This document shows positions 9,733-18,880 of a stretch of DNA of 64,000 bases, piece after piece. Made by a program: the position numbers and the translations under genes. The stretch lies in NCBI RefSeq assembly GCF_008298015.1, contig NZ_VTPX01000005.1, positions 124,001-188,000 on the forward strand, written 5' to 3'. Below the pieces are notes generated by a model, which worked only from the letters and a program-made list of their open reading frames with translations, did not search any database and was not told the DNA's origin. The stretch comes from Salinicola corii. Lineage in GTDB: Bacteria > Pseudomonadota > Gammaproteobacteria > Pseudomonadales > Halomonadaceae. The first letter of the stretch is position 1, and each line of letters starts with the position of its first letter.

Positions 9733-9890
9733 CGCAGCTACGGATGCGACTCGCCACGCAGTGGATCGCCGAGCGGCAAGTGTCGATCGAGCAGGTCGCC
9801 GAACGCCTCGGCTACGGCTCCCAGGCCGCCTTCAGCCGCGCCTTCAAGCGCGCCACGGGCAGAACACCGGGCGCGGTGCGCAGTCATTGA
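9732..9890 (+). pseudogene. AraC-family C-terminal fragment
   Basis: In one frame ending at TGA 9888-9890 it encodes the last about 52 residues of an AraC-type DNA-binding domain (QLRMRLATQWIAERQ, then LGYGSQAAFSRAFKRATGR). It lacks the sensor domain, the first HTH and any start. Its first 34 bases (9733-9766) are identical to 4844-4877 in the intact AraC gene; the rest is clearly diverged. It joins directly to the YkvA remnant with no linker, which marks a deletion or recombination junction. The fragment is convergent with the amidase at 9900-11318. Confidence 0.85.
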
Positions 9891-9899
9891 GAGGCTGGC

Positions 9900-11318
9900 T
9901 CACTCTCTCGCCATCGGCGGCGTCAGTCGCGGCAGCCGCGCCTCCAGCAGGCGTGCCACCGCCATCACCCGGTCGTCGCGGTAGCGCGGGCCGACCAGAT
10001 GCAGGCCAACCGGCAAGCCATGGTCATCCAAGCCACAGGGAAGCGATGCGGCGGGCTGCTGAGTGAGGTTGAACGGGTAGCTGAACGGGGTCCAGTCGAC
10101 CCAGTCGACGTAGCCGCTGCCTGGCGGCACGTCATGACCGACGGCGAAGGGCGAGAGCGGCAGGGTCGGTGTCACCAGCAGATCGAACTCGCGGTGGAAT
10201 TCGGCCATGTGAGCCGTGAGCGCCGTTCGCGCTTCGCGAGCGACGAGATAGTCGGTCAGCGTGAGCGTCTTGCCATGCTCGGCAATGGCACGCAGGCCGG
10301 GATCGAGCGCGTCCCGCCGGGCGTCGTCCAGCCCGTCCAGCAGGCGCGAGGCACCGGCGTGCCAGAGCGTATCGAAGGTCGCCTTGGGCGAGTCGAAGCC
10401 GGGATCGACCTCGACTACCTCCGCGCCCAGCGCCGTCAACGCTTCGACCGCGGCATCCACCGCGCGCAGGATGTCCGGCGCCACCGAGATGTAACCCAGA
10501 TCCCGGCTGTAGGCAATGCGCATGCCTTCGAGGTTCCGTGGCTCGGTCGCCAGCCAGTCGATCGGACAGACAGTGCCGGCGTAGCCGTCCCTGGCGTCGG
10601 GCTGGGCGATGACCGAGAGCATCAGCGAACTGTCGGCGGCGGTGCGGGTCATCGGTCCCAGGTGGGAGAGCGTGCTCATCGCGCTGGCCGGCCACTGCGG
10701 AATCCAGCCGAAGGTCGGCTTGATACCGAAGGTGCCGGTAAATCCGCAGGGAATGCGAATCGAGCCGCCAGCATCACTGCCCTGATGCAGCATGCCCAGG
10801 TTGAGCGCGGCCGCAGCGCCGGCCCCCCCGGAAGAGCCCCCGGCCGTGAGTTCGGGATTCCAGGGGTTGCGCGTCACCCCGTAGAGCGGGTTGTCGGTGA
10901 CGCCTTTCCAGCCGAATTCAGGCGTGGTGGTCTTGCCCAGCAGCACCGCACCGGCCTTGCGCATATGGGCAGTGAACGGCGCATCGATCTCCCAGGGGCC
11001 CTCCGCCGGCGTGGTGGTCGAGCCCTTGCGCGTCGGCATGCCGGCGGTCAGGGTCAGATCCTTGATCGTGCCGGGTACGCCATCCAGCGCCCCCACAGGC
11101 TCGCCTCGCCGCCAGCGCTGTTCGGATGCCCGCGCCGCGTTCAGGGCCCCTTCGGTATCGACATGGCAAAACGCGTTGACGACCGGGTTGTGACGCTCGA
11201 TTCGTGCCAGGCAGTCCCGGGTCAGTTCCAGCGGCGAGAGCTCGCCGCGCTTGAATAGTGCCAGTGCCTCGCGCGCTGACAGTTCGGCGAGTCTGGTCGC
11301 CTGGATATCGGGATTCAT
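9900..11318 (-). CDS. Amidase (amidase-signature family)
   Basis: 472 residues from ATG 11318. The catalytic Ser-cisSer-Lys triad is visible: Lys in GTIKDLTLTAG (near residue 78), cis-Ser in the signature GGSSGGAGAAAA (near 155) and the nucleophile Ser in GSDAGGSIRIP (near 178). These enzymes hydrolyse carboxamides or carbamoyl compounds in the cytoplasm. The ATG overlaps the stop of the upstream carbamoylase (ATGA), so the two are translationally coupled and probably act in sequence on one substrate. The frame extends to 11429, but that part lies inside the upstream gene and lacks family similarity. Specific substrate not assignable. Confidence 0.92.
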   Translation of the reverse strand: MNPDIQATRLAELSAREALALFKRGELSPLELTRDCLARIERHNPVVNAFCHVDTEGALNAARASEQRWRRGEPVGALDGVPGTIKDLTLTAGMPTRKGSTTTPAEGPWEIDAPFTAHMRKAGAVLLGKTTTPEFGWKGVTDNPLYGVTRNPWNPELTAGGSSGGAGAAAALNLGMLHQGSDAGGSIRIPCGFTGTFGIKPTFGWIPQWPASAMSTLSHLGPMTRTAADSSLMLSVIAQPDARDGYAGTVCPIDWLATEPRNLEGMRIAYSRDLGYISVAPDILRAVDAAVEALTALGAEVVEVDPGFDSPKATFDTLWHAGASRLLDGLDDARRDALDPGLRAIAEHGKTLTLTDYLVAREARTALTAHMAEFHREFDLLVTPTLPLSPFAVGHDVPPGSGYVDWVDWTPFSYPFNLTQQPAASLPCGLDDHGLPVGLHLVGPRYRDDRVMAVARLLEARLPRLTPPMARE

Positions 11319-12613
11319 TCGCTCACCCCGGCCAGACTCAGCGTTGCGTGCAGCAGCACGTTGGCGCCGGCAGCGATGTCTTCCGGCGTCGCGTACTCGG
11401 CTTCGTTGTGGCTGATGCCTTTCTCGCAAGGGATGAAAATCATCGCGGCGGGGGCGACGTCGCCGATGAATACCGCGTCGTGCCCGGCGCCGCTGACGAT
11501 ATCGCGATGCGCATAGCCGCCCGCCAGCGCACCCTGTCGCACCGCTGCGATGCAGGCGGAATCAAAGTGCTGCGGCGGATAGTCCGCCGTCGGCGTAACG
11601 TCGATGCCGAGGCCGCTGTCGCCGACGATCTCGTCCAGCGCTCGCCGGAACTCGGCGACCATGGTCTCGAGCACTTCGCTCTCGCTGTGGCGAAAATCGA
11701 CGCTGAGAATGACCTGGCCGGGAATCACGTTGCGGGAGTTGGGCAGTAGCTGGAAGGCCCCCACGGTGCCTCGCCCGTCGGGCTGATGCGCCAGGGCGAT
11801 CCGGTTGACCGCCTCGACGACGCGGGTCGCGCCGAGCAGCGCATCCCGGCGCAGATGCATCGGTGTCGAGCCGGCGTGGGCCGCCATGCCGGTCACCGTG
11901 ACATCGAACCACTTCAGTCCCAGCGCCCCGGTCACCACGCCAATGGTCTTGCCCTCGTCCTCGAGGATCGGCCCCTGCTCGATATGCGCTTCGAGATAGG
12001 CCGCAAACTGGCCGGGGCGATTGGCATCGTCCCCGACGTATCCAATCGCCTCGAGCGCTTCACCCGCGGTGATGCCGTCGACATCCTTTCGCGACAACGC
12101 ATCTTCCAGCGTCACCTGGCCGGCGAAGACGCCGGAGCCCATCATGCAGGGCGCGAAGCGGCAACCCTCCTCGTTGGTCCAGGAAACCAGCTCGATCGGT
12201 CGATCGGTATCGATCCGCTGGGCGTTCAGCGTACGAATGACTTCCAGCGCCGCCAGCACGCCGAAGCAGCCGTCATACTTGCCGCCGGTGGGCTGGGTGT
12301 CGATATGACTGCCGATGACGATCGGGTCGGCGCCATTATCGCGTCCAGCGCGCCGGGCGAAGATGTTGCCGATGGCATCGAAGCGCACCTCGAGGCCTTC
12401 GGCTTCACACCAGCGAATCAACAGTTCACGCCCCTGCCGGTCGAGGTCGGTCAGTGCCTGACGATTGCAGCCGCCTCTGGGCGTGCCGCCGATTTCCGCC
12501 AGCGCCATCAGCGTCTGCCACAGCCGTTCGCCGTCGACGTTGAGTGGTTGCGTGGACTGTCGGGCCGAGCTTGTGCGCTGTGAAGGGTCTTGATCTGAAA
12601 GTGCCGAAGTCAT
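11315..12613 (-). CDS. M20-family allantoate amidohydrolase / N-carbamoyl-L-amino-acid hydrolase
   Basis: 432 residues. Metallopeptidase M20 features of the HyuC/AllC group: GSHIDTQPTGGKYDGCFGV (metal His and Asp, near residue 95), ELVSWTNEEGCRF (catalytic Glu and metal Glu, near 140), EAHIEQGPILE, and the C-terminal SGAGHDAVFI. Members remove the carbamoyl or ureido group of N-carbamoyl amino acids or of allantoate. AAGGA sits 7 bases before ATG 12613; the longer frame to 12682 is not needed. It is coupled to the amidase. An NCS2 nucleobase permease on the other strand 850 bases away makes a purine or pyrimidine salvage role plausible but not proven. Confidence 0.9.
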   Translation of the reverse strand: MTSALSDQDPSQRTSSARQSTQPLNVDGERLWQTLMALAEIGGTPRGGCNRQALTDLDRQGRELLIRWCEAEGLEVRFDAIGNIFARRAGRDNGADPIVIGSHIDTQPTGGKYDGCFGVLAALEVIRTLNAQRIDTDRPIELVSWTNEEGCRFAPCMMGSGVFAGQVTLEDALSRKDVDGITAGEALEAIGYVGDDANRPGQFAAYLEAHIEQGPILEDEGKTIGVVTGALGLKWFDVTVTGMAAHAGSTPMHLRRDALLGATRVVEAVNRIALAHQPDGRGTVGAFQLLPNSRNVIPGQVILSVDFRHSESEVLETMVAEFRRALDEIVGDSGLGIDVTPTADYPPQHFDSACIAAVRQGALAGGYAHRDIVSGAGHDAVFIGDVAPAAMIFIPCEKGISHNEAEYATPEDIAAGANVLLHATLSLAGVSE

Positions 12614-12868
12614 GTCGTTGTCCTTATTATGTTGGAGTGGATCCGACTGTTCGACGCCAGGCTTCCGGGCAGATAATCGCACTCCGGAAGTACCAGCCGT
12701 GAACGCGACAAGTGTCGACAGACGACGTTAGACTCAACATTAGCATGTCATCCGGATCCAGATCACCGGTATCACCATTGCCGTCGGCGGATCGCCCCAG
12801 CCAGCGTTGTGTCACCGACGACGTGCTGACTAGACTGTAGCGATTGCCCGCCACGACGGAGCACCATC

Positions 12869-13363
12869 ATGCCCCTGTTTACCCGTGATTCACGGTTTAG
12901 CCGTGACCCGTTTTCTCAAGCCCGGGCCTCTCGCGCTCGAACGTCCGACCCTGCTGGCGACATCGTCCACGACGATACCCTTCGCTTGCCGGAGGGCGGC
13001 CTCAGCGCCCAGAACGAGGACGCCCATCACGACGCCTACAGCGACGAACGCTTCTGGCGCAAGCTGGCCCGCTTCGGCAAGCGCGCCGGACGCGAGGTCG
13101 CACTCAAGGCGCTGCAGCTCTATTTCGTGCTCAAGCGTCCCGACGTGCCGCTCTGGGCCAAGTCGACGGTCATCGGGGCGCTCGGCTATTTCATCTCGCC
13201 ACTGGATGCGATTCCCGACTTCATCGCCGGGGTCGGCTACACCGACGATGCCAGCGTATTGGCCGCCGCCCTGGCAGCGGTGTGGATCTACATCGACGAG
13301 GAGGTCAAGCGCCAGGCAGAGGCCGCCCTGGCACGCTGGTGGCCAGACGACCATGCCCCCTGA
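12869..13363 (+). CDS. YkvA family (DUF1232) protein
   Basis: 164 residues. The C-terminal half has the DUF1232 core (VIGALGYFISPLDAIPDFI, about residues 100-120), a short membrane-associated hairpin with the SPLDxIPD motif that defines the family. The N-terminal 60 residues are polar and charged. GGAG precedes the ATG by about 8 bases. Function of the family is not established. A strong intrinsic terminator follows at 13374. A decayed paralogue is found at 9428-9732. Confidence 0.9.
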   Translation: MPLFTRDSRFSRDPFSQARASRARTSDPAGDIVHDDTLRLPEGGLSAQNEDAHHDAYSDERFWRKLARFGKRAGREVALKALQLYFVLKRPDVPLWAKSTVIGALGYFISPLDAIPDFIAGVGYTDDASVLAAALAAVWIYIDEEVKRQAEAALARWWPDDHAP

Positions 13364-13373
13364 CCCCATCGCC

Positions 13374-13402
13374 GTCGCTGGTTTGAGGACCAGCGGTTTT
13401 TT
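13374..13402 (+). terminator. Intrinsic terminator after the YkvA gene
   Basis: CGCTGGT (13375-13381), a six-base loop, ACCAGCG (13388-13394), then G and seven T residues. It begins 11 bases after the YkvA stop and precedes the NCS2 permease, so the two genes are separately transcribed. Confidence 0.93.
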
Positions 13403-13469
13403 TGTACACAAAAACGCTCTAGAGTCGTTCGCCAAGGAGAGACAACAACAATAGATTGCGGAGTATTCG

Positions 13470-14855
13470 ATGAGTCAGAACAACGCCCCGGCGCGTCGCT
13501 GTTTAGGGAACGAGAGCCGTCGTCATGCCAGTGCCGGCCACAATCGCCTGCGTGACGTCGACTATCTCCCGCCGCTGCAAAAGGCCATTCCCCTGGGTAT
13601 ACAACACGTGCTGGCGATGTTCGTCAGCAATGCCGCGGTGCCGCTGATCATTGCCGGCGCAGCGGGCCTTTCCAGCGCGGATACGGTGTTCCTGGTGCAG
13701 ATGGCGATGTTCGTGGCAGGGGTCGCCACGCTGGTCCAGACGCTGGGTATCGGCCCGCTGGGCGCACGCCTGCCGATCGTCATGGGCACCAGTTTCGGAT
13801 TCGTTCCGGTGATGATTCCGATCGCCGCCGCCCAAGGCCTGCCGGCGGTCTTCGGCGGCGCGTTGATCGGCGGCCTGGCCATGGCCGTGGTAGGGCTCTG
13901 CTACAGACGCCTGAGCGTGTTCTTTCCGCCGGTAGTGTCCGGCACTTTCGTGCTGCTGATCGGCATTCTGCTGCTACCGGTGGGCTTCGCCTACGTCGGC
14001 GGCGGCGTCGGTGCCGAGGACTTCGGGGCACCGCATCACCTGCTGCTGGCCGCGCTGGTCTTCATCGTCACCGTGGCGTTTCACCAGTTCTGCCGTGGCT
14101 TTCTCTCCGAGGCCGCCGTGCTGATCGGCATCCTGGTCGGCTGCGTGGCGGCGGCCCCGATGGGGCTGCTCGACTTCTCCCCCGTCGCCGAAGCCGGCTG
14201 GTTCCAGCTTCCGATACCGTTCGAGATCGGCCTTGCCTTCGATCCGGCGGCGATCCTGGCCATCACGCTGATGGCCGTGGTCACCTGCGCCGAATCGATC
14301 GGCGACATCTCGGGAACGGCGATCGGCGGCGCCGAGCGCGAGCCGACCGCGAGGGAGCTGTCCGGCGGGGTCATGGCCGACGGTCTCTCGAGCAGCTTTG
14401 CCGCCCTGTTCGGCGCCTTCCCGCAGATCAGCTTCAGCCAGAACGTCGGCCTGGTGGCTCTCACCGGCGTCGCCAGTCGCTTCGTCGTCGCCATCGGCGG
14501 CGGTTTTCTCGTCCTGGCGGGGCTGGTGCCCAAGCTGGGAGCGCTGGTATCGGCGATCCCGGCGGCTGCGTTGGGCGGGGCGGTGATCATCATGTTCGGG
14601 ATGATCGCCAGCGCCGGCGTCAAGATGCTCTCCCATGCCGCCTTCAACAAGCGCAACATGCTGATCGTCGGCATCTCCCTGGCACTGGCGATCGGCCTGC
14701 CGGCCCAGAGCGGACTCTACCAGGGCGCGCCGCAACAGATCGGCGTACTGCTGGAGTCGGGCCTGATCCCCGGCGCACTGGCTTCGATCATTCTCAATCT
14801 GATTCTGCCCAAGGCGGACGACGAGGCCGCAGCGGCGGATTCTCCCGGGACCTGA
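13470..14855 (+). CDS. NCS2 nucleobase:cation symporter (xanthine/uracil permease family)
   Basis: 461 residues with about fourteen hydrophobic segments. The family blocks are clear: IPLGIQHVLAMFVSNAAVPLI at the start of the membrane domain, GTSFGFVPVMIP, TCAESIGDISG (substrate-site Glu) and ISFSQNVGLVALTGVASRF, the NAT signature region of the xanthine/urate branch. It imports a purine or pyrimidine base with a proton or sodium ion. GGAG lies 7 bases before the ATG. It has its own transcript after the 13374 terminator. The adjacent carbamoylase and amidase on the other strand would fit base catabolism, but the link is positional only. Confidence 0.93.
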   Translation: MSQNNAPARRCLGNESRRHASAGHNRLRDVDYLPPLQKAIPLGIQHVLAMFVSNAAVPLIIAGAAGLSSADTVFLVQMAMFVAGVATLVQTLGIGPLGARLPIVMGTSFGFVPVMIPIAAAQGLPAVFGGALIGGLAMAVVGLCYRRLSVFFPPVVSGTFVLLIGILLLPVGFAYVGGGVGAEDFGAPHHLLLAALVFIVTVAFHQFCRGFLSEAAVLIGILVGCVAAAPMGLLDFSPVAEAGWFQLPIPFEIGLAFDPAAILAITLMAVVTCAESIGDISGTAIGGAEREPTARELSGGVMADGLSSSFAALFGAFPQISFSQNVGLVALTGVASRFVVAIGGGFLVLAGLVPKLGALVSAIPAAALGGAVIIMFGMIASAGVKMLSHAAFNKRNMLIVGISLALAIGLPAQSGLYQGAPQQIGVLLESGLIPGALASIILNLILPKADDEAAAADSPGT

Positions 14856-14975
14856 GCCGCATCGCCCTGCGGGCTTCAGCGGGGAGTTGGCGATTTCATC
14901 CGCGATAAGGACAATCGCTCCCAGGACGGGCTACCCTGAACTGGATCTGGCTAATTCGGCAGCAAGGAGCACGCC

Positions 14976-15248
14976 ATGGGTATCTACTGCCTGACCTTCG
15001 ACAGGCCGCTGGGGAGGATGGATCGTCATCGCCTGGAGTCGATGCTCCGGAGATTCGAATCCATCGCGCTGTTTCGCACGACGTGGCTGATCGAATCGAC
15101 CGATCCGGTAGAGTTTCTGCGCTCCCGGTTGAGTCGGGCATTCGGCAAGCAGACCCGCTTCTTCATCACCCGGTTGAGCGAGCCCTGGTGCACCGACGGC
15201 ATCGGGCCCGTGGGCAAATGGCTGAGCGACCCCAACCGCCAGTGGTAG
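14976..15248 (+). CDS. Small protein with SinR/Cas2-like appearance
   Basis: 90 residues with an excellent AAGGAG site 6 bases before the ATG, so it is a real gene. The pattern is beta-alpha-beta: IYCLTFDRP, a helix with RLESMLRRFE, then ALFRTTWLIEST, a second helix EFLRSRLSRAF and a final strand RFFITRLSE. The TTWLI strand and spacing resemble the ferredoxin-fold proteins annotated SinR or Cas2-like, which are usually stand-alone and not part of CRISPR. There is no repeat array or cas gene nearby. Convergent, 4 bases from the next gene. Function unknown. Confidence 0.72.
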   Translation: MGIYCLTFDRPLGRMDRHRLESMLRRFESIALFRTTWLIESTDPVEFLRSRLSRAFGKQTRFFITRLSEPWCTDGIGPVGKWLSDPNRQW

Positions 15249-15252
15249 GCGA

Positions 15253-15903
15253 TCAGGCCTTGGCCGCTTCCAGTACGCCCTGGGTATCCTTGGCCAGCTT
15301 GCAGCGAACCAGCGCGGCCATCAGCCTGGGGTAATCCTCGCGCGACACCTTGTTGGCGAGCTTCGCCGCATCGGCCTTGAGCCCCAGCTTGTCGGCGGCG
15401 GAGAGCGCTGCCTTGTCGGCGTAGGGATAGCATTCATCCCATGCCGTCTGTATCTCGCGCAGGAAGATATCGGCACCGGTGCCGCCGATTCCCTTGAACG
15501 CCTTGAGCCGCTTGCGCAGGGCTTTCGGGCTGCCCGCCGCCGCCTCTCGCAGCTTGCGCAGGTCACCTGCGTAGGTGTCCAGCAGTTCGGCGTTCATGTC
15601 GGCCAGTTGCGTGGCCGTCTTCTCGTCGACGCGAGCGTAGCCGGCTTCGTTGAGTACTCGCGCCCGGCTTGCCCAGTCGCTCGCCTGCAGCTTCCGCGGC
15701 GTCGTCCAGCCAGCGGCGGCCATCGCCCTGGCACCGCGCATCGCCAGATCGGCGCTGATCGGCGCGCTGGTCAGCAGCGAGTAGCAGAGCAGGCGGAACA
15801 GCGGCGACGGCGTGTTCTTGCGCAGGTCGACACCGAGTTCGCTGGCAAAGGTTCGGCCGTGACGCTGCATCAGCGCCTCGATGATCCGTTTCTGACTGGC
15901 CAT
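15253..15903 (-). CDS. Endonuclease III-like helix-hairpin-helix protein
   Basis: 216 mostly helical residues. The C-terminal half has a helix-hairpin-helix motif (LKAFKGIGGTGADIFLREI, about residues 130-150) followed by YPYADKAAL, where an Asp falls close to the place of the HhH-GPD catalytic Asp. There is no C-terminal four-cysteine iron-sulfur loop and the HhH lacks the catalytic Lys of Nth. It may bind DNA without being an active glycosylase. GAGGAG lies 6 bases before the ATG. Convergent with the 90-residue protein. Confidence 0.7.
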   Translation of the reverse strand: MASQKRIIEALMQRHGRTFASELGVDLRKNTPSPLFRLLCYSLLTSAPISADLAMRGARAMAAAGWTTPRKLQASDWASRARVLNEAGYARVDEKTATQLADMNAELLDTYAGDLRKLREAAAGSPKALRKRLKAFKGIGGTGADIFLREIQTAWDECYPYADKAALSAADKLGLKADAAKLANKVSREDYPRLMAALVRCKLAKDTQGVLEAAKA

Positions 15904-16066
15904 GATGGCTCCTCGAAGCAGTACCAGCTCTCAACATGGCAGCACCGGGCCCGCTGTCAAATCGACAGGTGACGCATTCGATCGCGCCAGGCGCGTGAGG
16001 CGGCCTTGAGATGTCTCCCCTGCCACCGCATATTGCCCATTCGCCAGCGTTCTGCAATGGAGTCCC

Positions 16067-16642
16067 ATGTCTTTCGACACCACCGCCCACAACCGCCGAA
16101 TGACCTATTTCGACAATCACGAATCGGTATGGCTGTTTGGCTACGGCTCGCTGATCTGGAAGGCGGATTTCGACTATCTGGAGCGCCGGCCGGCATCGAT
16201 TCGCGGCTGGACGCGTCGTTTCTGGCAGGGCTCCCACGACCACCGCGGCACGCCGGAAGCGCCGGGAAGAGTGGTAACCCTGGTACCGGACGACGACGCT
16301 GTCTGCCACGGCATGGCCTACCGCATCCCGCCCCGGGTGTTCGAGCCGCTGGATGTTCGCGAGAAGAACGGCTACCTGCGCGTGGTGACCGAGATGACCT
16401 TCGAGGACACGCCCTCGGCCGGCAGCGAACGGGTCGAGGGCGTCGTCTATCTGGCGGGGGAGGATAACGCGGCCTATCTCGGTCCCGCCGATGAAGCGGC
16501 CATCGCGCGCCAGATCGCCGAATCCCACGGTCCCAGCGGTCCCAATCGCGACTACCTGCTCAATCTGGCCGCCGCGTTGCGCGAGCTGGGGTTCGAGGAC
16601 GCCCACGTGTTCGCCCTGGAGCGCGCACTGCTGGCCGACTGA
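16067..16642 (+). CDS. chaC: ChaC-like glutathione-specific gamma-glutamylcyclotransferase
   Basis: 191 residues. The substrate-binding loop FGYGSLIWK (near residue 24) and the catalytic Glu in DVREKNGY (near 104) are the marks of the ChaC family, which cleaves glutathione to 5-oxoproline and Cys-Gly in the cytoplasm. TGGAG precedes the ATG by 5 bases; an internal ATG at codon 12 would also give a complete domain. Convergent with the DUF808 gene, 27 bases away. Confidence 0.92.
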   Translation: MSFDTTAHNRRMTYFDNHESVWLFGYGSLIWKADFDYLERRPASIRGWTRRFWQGSHDHRGTPEAPGRVVTLVPDDDAVCHGMAYRIPPRVFEPLDVREKNGYLRVVTEMTFEDTPSAGSERVEGVVYLAGEDNAAYLGPADEAAIARQIAESHGPSGPNRDYLLNLAAALRELGFEDAHVFALERALLAD

Positions 16643-16669
16643 TCCGGGCGCGAGCCATCTACCGCCGAG

Positions 16670-17602
16670 TCAATGGCCGCCACCGGATCGGAGCTTCTTG
16701 ATCAGCAGGACCACGCCGAGCACGAGCGCACCGACCAGGAGACCGAAACCGAAATTCAACAGCATCGGTGCCAGCGGCTGAACGATCGCGCCGACGCCGG
16801 GAATGTCGCCGGGGACTTCGGCGATATCCTCGATACCGTGGTGAATGAAGGGTATGCCGTGGGTCAGGATACCGCCGCCGACGAGGAACATCGCGATGGT
16901 GCCGACGATCGACAGCAGCTTCATCAGATAGGGCGCCGCCCACAGGATGGCGCGACCGGTCGCTTGGGCGAACTGGGTCGCACGCTCGGTGAGATAGACG
17001 CCAAGATCGTCGAGCTTGACGATGCCCGCCACCAAGCCATAGACCACTGCAGTGATGGCCACGGCAATGATCGCCAGTACCGCCACCTGCTGCATGAAGC
17101 TGGCGCTGGCCACCGAGCCGAGCGTGATGGCGATGATTTCCGCCGAGAGGATGAAATCGGTACGGACCGCGCCCTTGATCTTGTCCTTTTCGAACGCCAG
17201 GCGCTCCTCTTTCGACTTCAACTGCGCGGCAGCTCGGACATCTTGCTTGCTCGCCTCTGCCCCACCGTGCAGAAACTTGTGGGCCAGCTTTTCCGCCCCT
17301 TCGTAACAGAGAAACGTACCGCCCACCATCAGTAGCGGCGTGATCAACCAAGGCGCTATCACGCTGATCAGCAGCGCCGCCGGCACCAGGATCAGCTTGT
17401 TGCGCAGCGACCCTTTTGCCACCGCCCATACGACCGGCAGCTCGCGGTTGGCACGAACGCCGGTGACCTGCTGGGCGTTGAGCGCCAGATCGTCACCCAG
17501 TACCCCCGCCGTTTTCTTGGCGGCGACCTTGGTCATGAGAGAAACGTCGTCGAGCAACGTGGCAATATCGTCGAGTAATGTCAGTAAGCTGCCTGCAGCC
17601 AA
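16670..17602 (-). CDS. DUF808 inner-membrane protein (YedI-like)
   Basis: 310 residues with the diagnostic N-terminus [16 protein letters not shown] and [19 protein letters not shown], then several membrane segments. Family members are conserved inner-membrane proteins of unknown role. The start is TTG at 17602, with GAGGGG 7 bases upstream and the family N-terminus immediately after it. It is 59 bases downstream of the thioredoxin-like gene on the same strand and may share its transcript. Confidence 0.92.
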   Translation of the reverse strand: MAAGSLLTLLDDIATLLDDVSLMTKVAAKKTAGVLGDDLALNAQQVTGVRANRELPVVWAVAKGSLRNKLILVPAALLISVIAPWLITPLLMVGGTFLCYEGAEKLAHKFLHGGAEASKQDVRAAAQLKSKEERLAFEKDKIKGAVRTDFILSAEIIAITLGSVASASFMQQVAVLAIIAVAITAVVYGLVAGIVKLDDLGVYLTERATQFAQATGRAILWAAPYLMKLLSIVGTIAMFLVGGGILTHGIPFIHHGIEDIAEVPGDIPGVGAIVQPLAPMLLNFGFGLLVGALVLGVVLLIKKLRSGGGH

Positions 17603-17661
17603 GTGTCTTCCCCTCTCTATCCATCAAAACGGCTGGAAAACGCCAAGCGTAGTGGAAATTC

Positions 17662-17988
17662 TCACGATGACGCGGCGATTTCCGCCAACGCCCGCTGCAA
17701 GGGCTCGGCAGACTCCGGCCTGACGCAGCGGGCGACCTCTTCGCCATCACGCAGAAAGATCAGCGTCGGCCACAGCTTGACCCGAAAGGCGCGGCCCAGC
17801 GGTCGCCCCTTGCCATCCTCGATCTTGAAGTGCGGCAGGTCATCGAGCCCTTCAAACGCCCTAGCGATCAGCGGCTGGGCGGCCTGACACCAGGGGCACC
17901 AGGGGGCGCCGAATTCGACGACGGCCGGACCGCGAATGCCGTAAAGCGAACTCCGGCTGGGCTCATCGGTCGTGTAGTCGCTCGTCAT
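17662..17988 (-). CDS. Thioredoxin-family protein
   Basis: 108 residues from ATG 17988, where AAGGAG is 5 bases upstream; the longer frame to 18027 is unnecessary. The thioredoxin fold is shown by VVEFGAPWCPWCQAAQP (active site CPWC, near residue 30), the cis-Pro context LWPTLIFLRDGEEV and the closing helix. The WCPWC sequence differs from the classical WCGPC, so its redox potential probably differs too. No signal peptide, hence cytoplasmic. It is the usual size of a stand-alone thioredoxin. Confidence 0.9.
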   Translation of the reverse strand: MTSDYTTDEPSRSSLYGIRGPAVVEFGAPWCPWCQAAQPLIARAFEGLDDLPHFKIEDGKGRPLGRAFRVKLWPTLIFLRDGEEVARCVRPESAEPLQRALAEIAASS

Positions 17989-18200
17989 GCTCGCTCCTTG
18001 AACGTGATTGTCTCGTCCTTTCGACAATGTAGCGGTAAATCACGACGTAGAGATAAACAACGACCTAGCGGAAAACGACAAAACCCTCGTCGTTAGCGAG
18101 GGACTTGTCGGGATAACGCCGAAGCGTCGACCGGAAGACGGCACCGGCGGGCGATATCGGTATCCAGCAGGGTCTCAGTGGCATCTCGTCTGGCGACGTA

Positions 18201-18737
18201 TCAATCGACGTCGAGACGTTTCAATCCGCGGGAGAACGCCTGCCAGCGCTCGACATAGTGCGCGGCCGACGCTTTCAGTCCCTCGATCGCCTTGTCGTCC
18301 AACGTGCGCACGGCTTTTGCCGGTGCGCCCACGATCAGCGAATTGTCGGGAAAGGATTTGCCTTCGGTCACCAACGCATTGGCGCCGACCAGGCAATTGT
18401 TGCCGATCTGGGCGCCGTTGAGCACGGTGGAACCCATGCCGATCAGTGTGTTGTCGCCCAGGGTGCAGCCGTGCAGGACCGCGTGATGACCGACGGTACA
18501 GCCGCGACCGACGCGCAGCACGAAACCGGGGTCGGTATGCAGCATGCAGCCTTCCTGGATATTGCTGCCTGCACCGATCATTATCCGCTCGTTGTCGCCA
18601 CGGATCACCACGTTGAACCAGATTCCCACATCCTCCCCGAGCTCGACCTGACCGATGACGTGGGCGCCAGGCGCGACCCAGTAGCGATTCCGGTCCGGTA
18701 GATTCGGCACCGCATCGAAATAGGCGTAGACAGGCAT
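18201..18737 (-). CDS. Gamma-carbonic-anhydrase-like left-handed beta-helix protein (YrdA/PaaY type)
   Basis: 178 residues from ATG 18737 with GGAG 8 bases upstream. The hexapeptide repeats of the left-handed beta helix are plain (APGAHVIGQVELGEDVGIWF, GAGSNIQEGCMLH, GRGCTVGHHAVLHG, GDNTLIGMGSTVLNG). The zinc-type ligands of the gamma-CA class are in place: His in CMLH and two His in VGHHAVLHG. YrdA/PaaY proteins bind metal and some have weak carbonic anhydrase or thioesterase activity. The frame runs upstream to 18923, but that stretch crosses a terminator-like hairpin. Confidence 0.9.
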   Translation of the reverse strand: MPVYAYFDAVPNLPDRNRYWVAPGAHVIGQVELGEDVGIWFNVVIRGDNERIMIGAGSNIQEGCMLHTDPGFVLRVGRGCTVGHHAVLHGCTLGDNTLIGMGSTVLNGAQIGNNCLVGANALVTEGKSFPDNSLIVGAPAKAVRTLDDKAIEGLKASAAHYVERWQAFSRGLKRLDVD

Positions 18738-18880
18738 GGACTCGGCTCCGGCCAGAAAGGTGAGCGTCATCCTCGCCCGCGCGGGTATCCTCTGCCAGCC
18801 GACTTTAGCCCTAGAGAGCCTGCCCTCTCTTGTGCACGTGACGACGATTCTGCACGTCACTGCGAACCGGCCTCGATACG

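Noticed and set aside
14976-15248. Cas2 of a CRISPR system
   Set aside because: No repeat-spacer array and no other cas gene in the window; only a fold-level resemblance.
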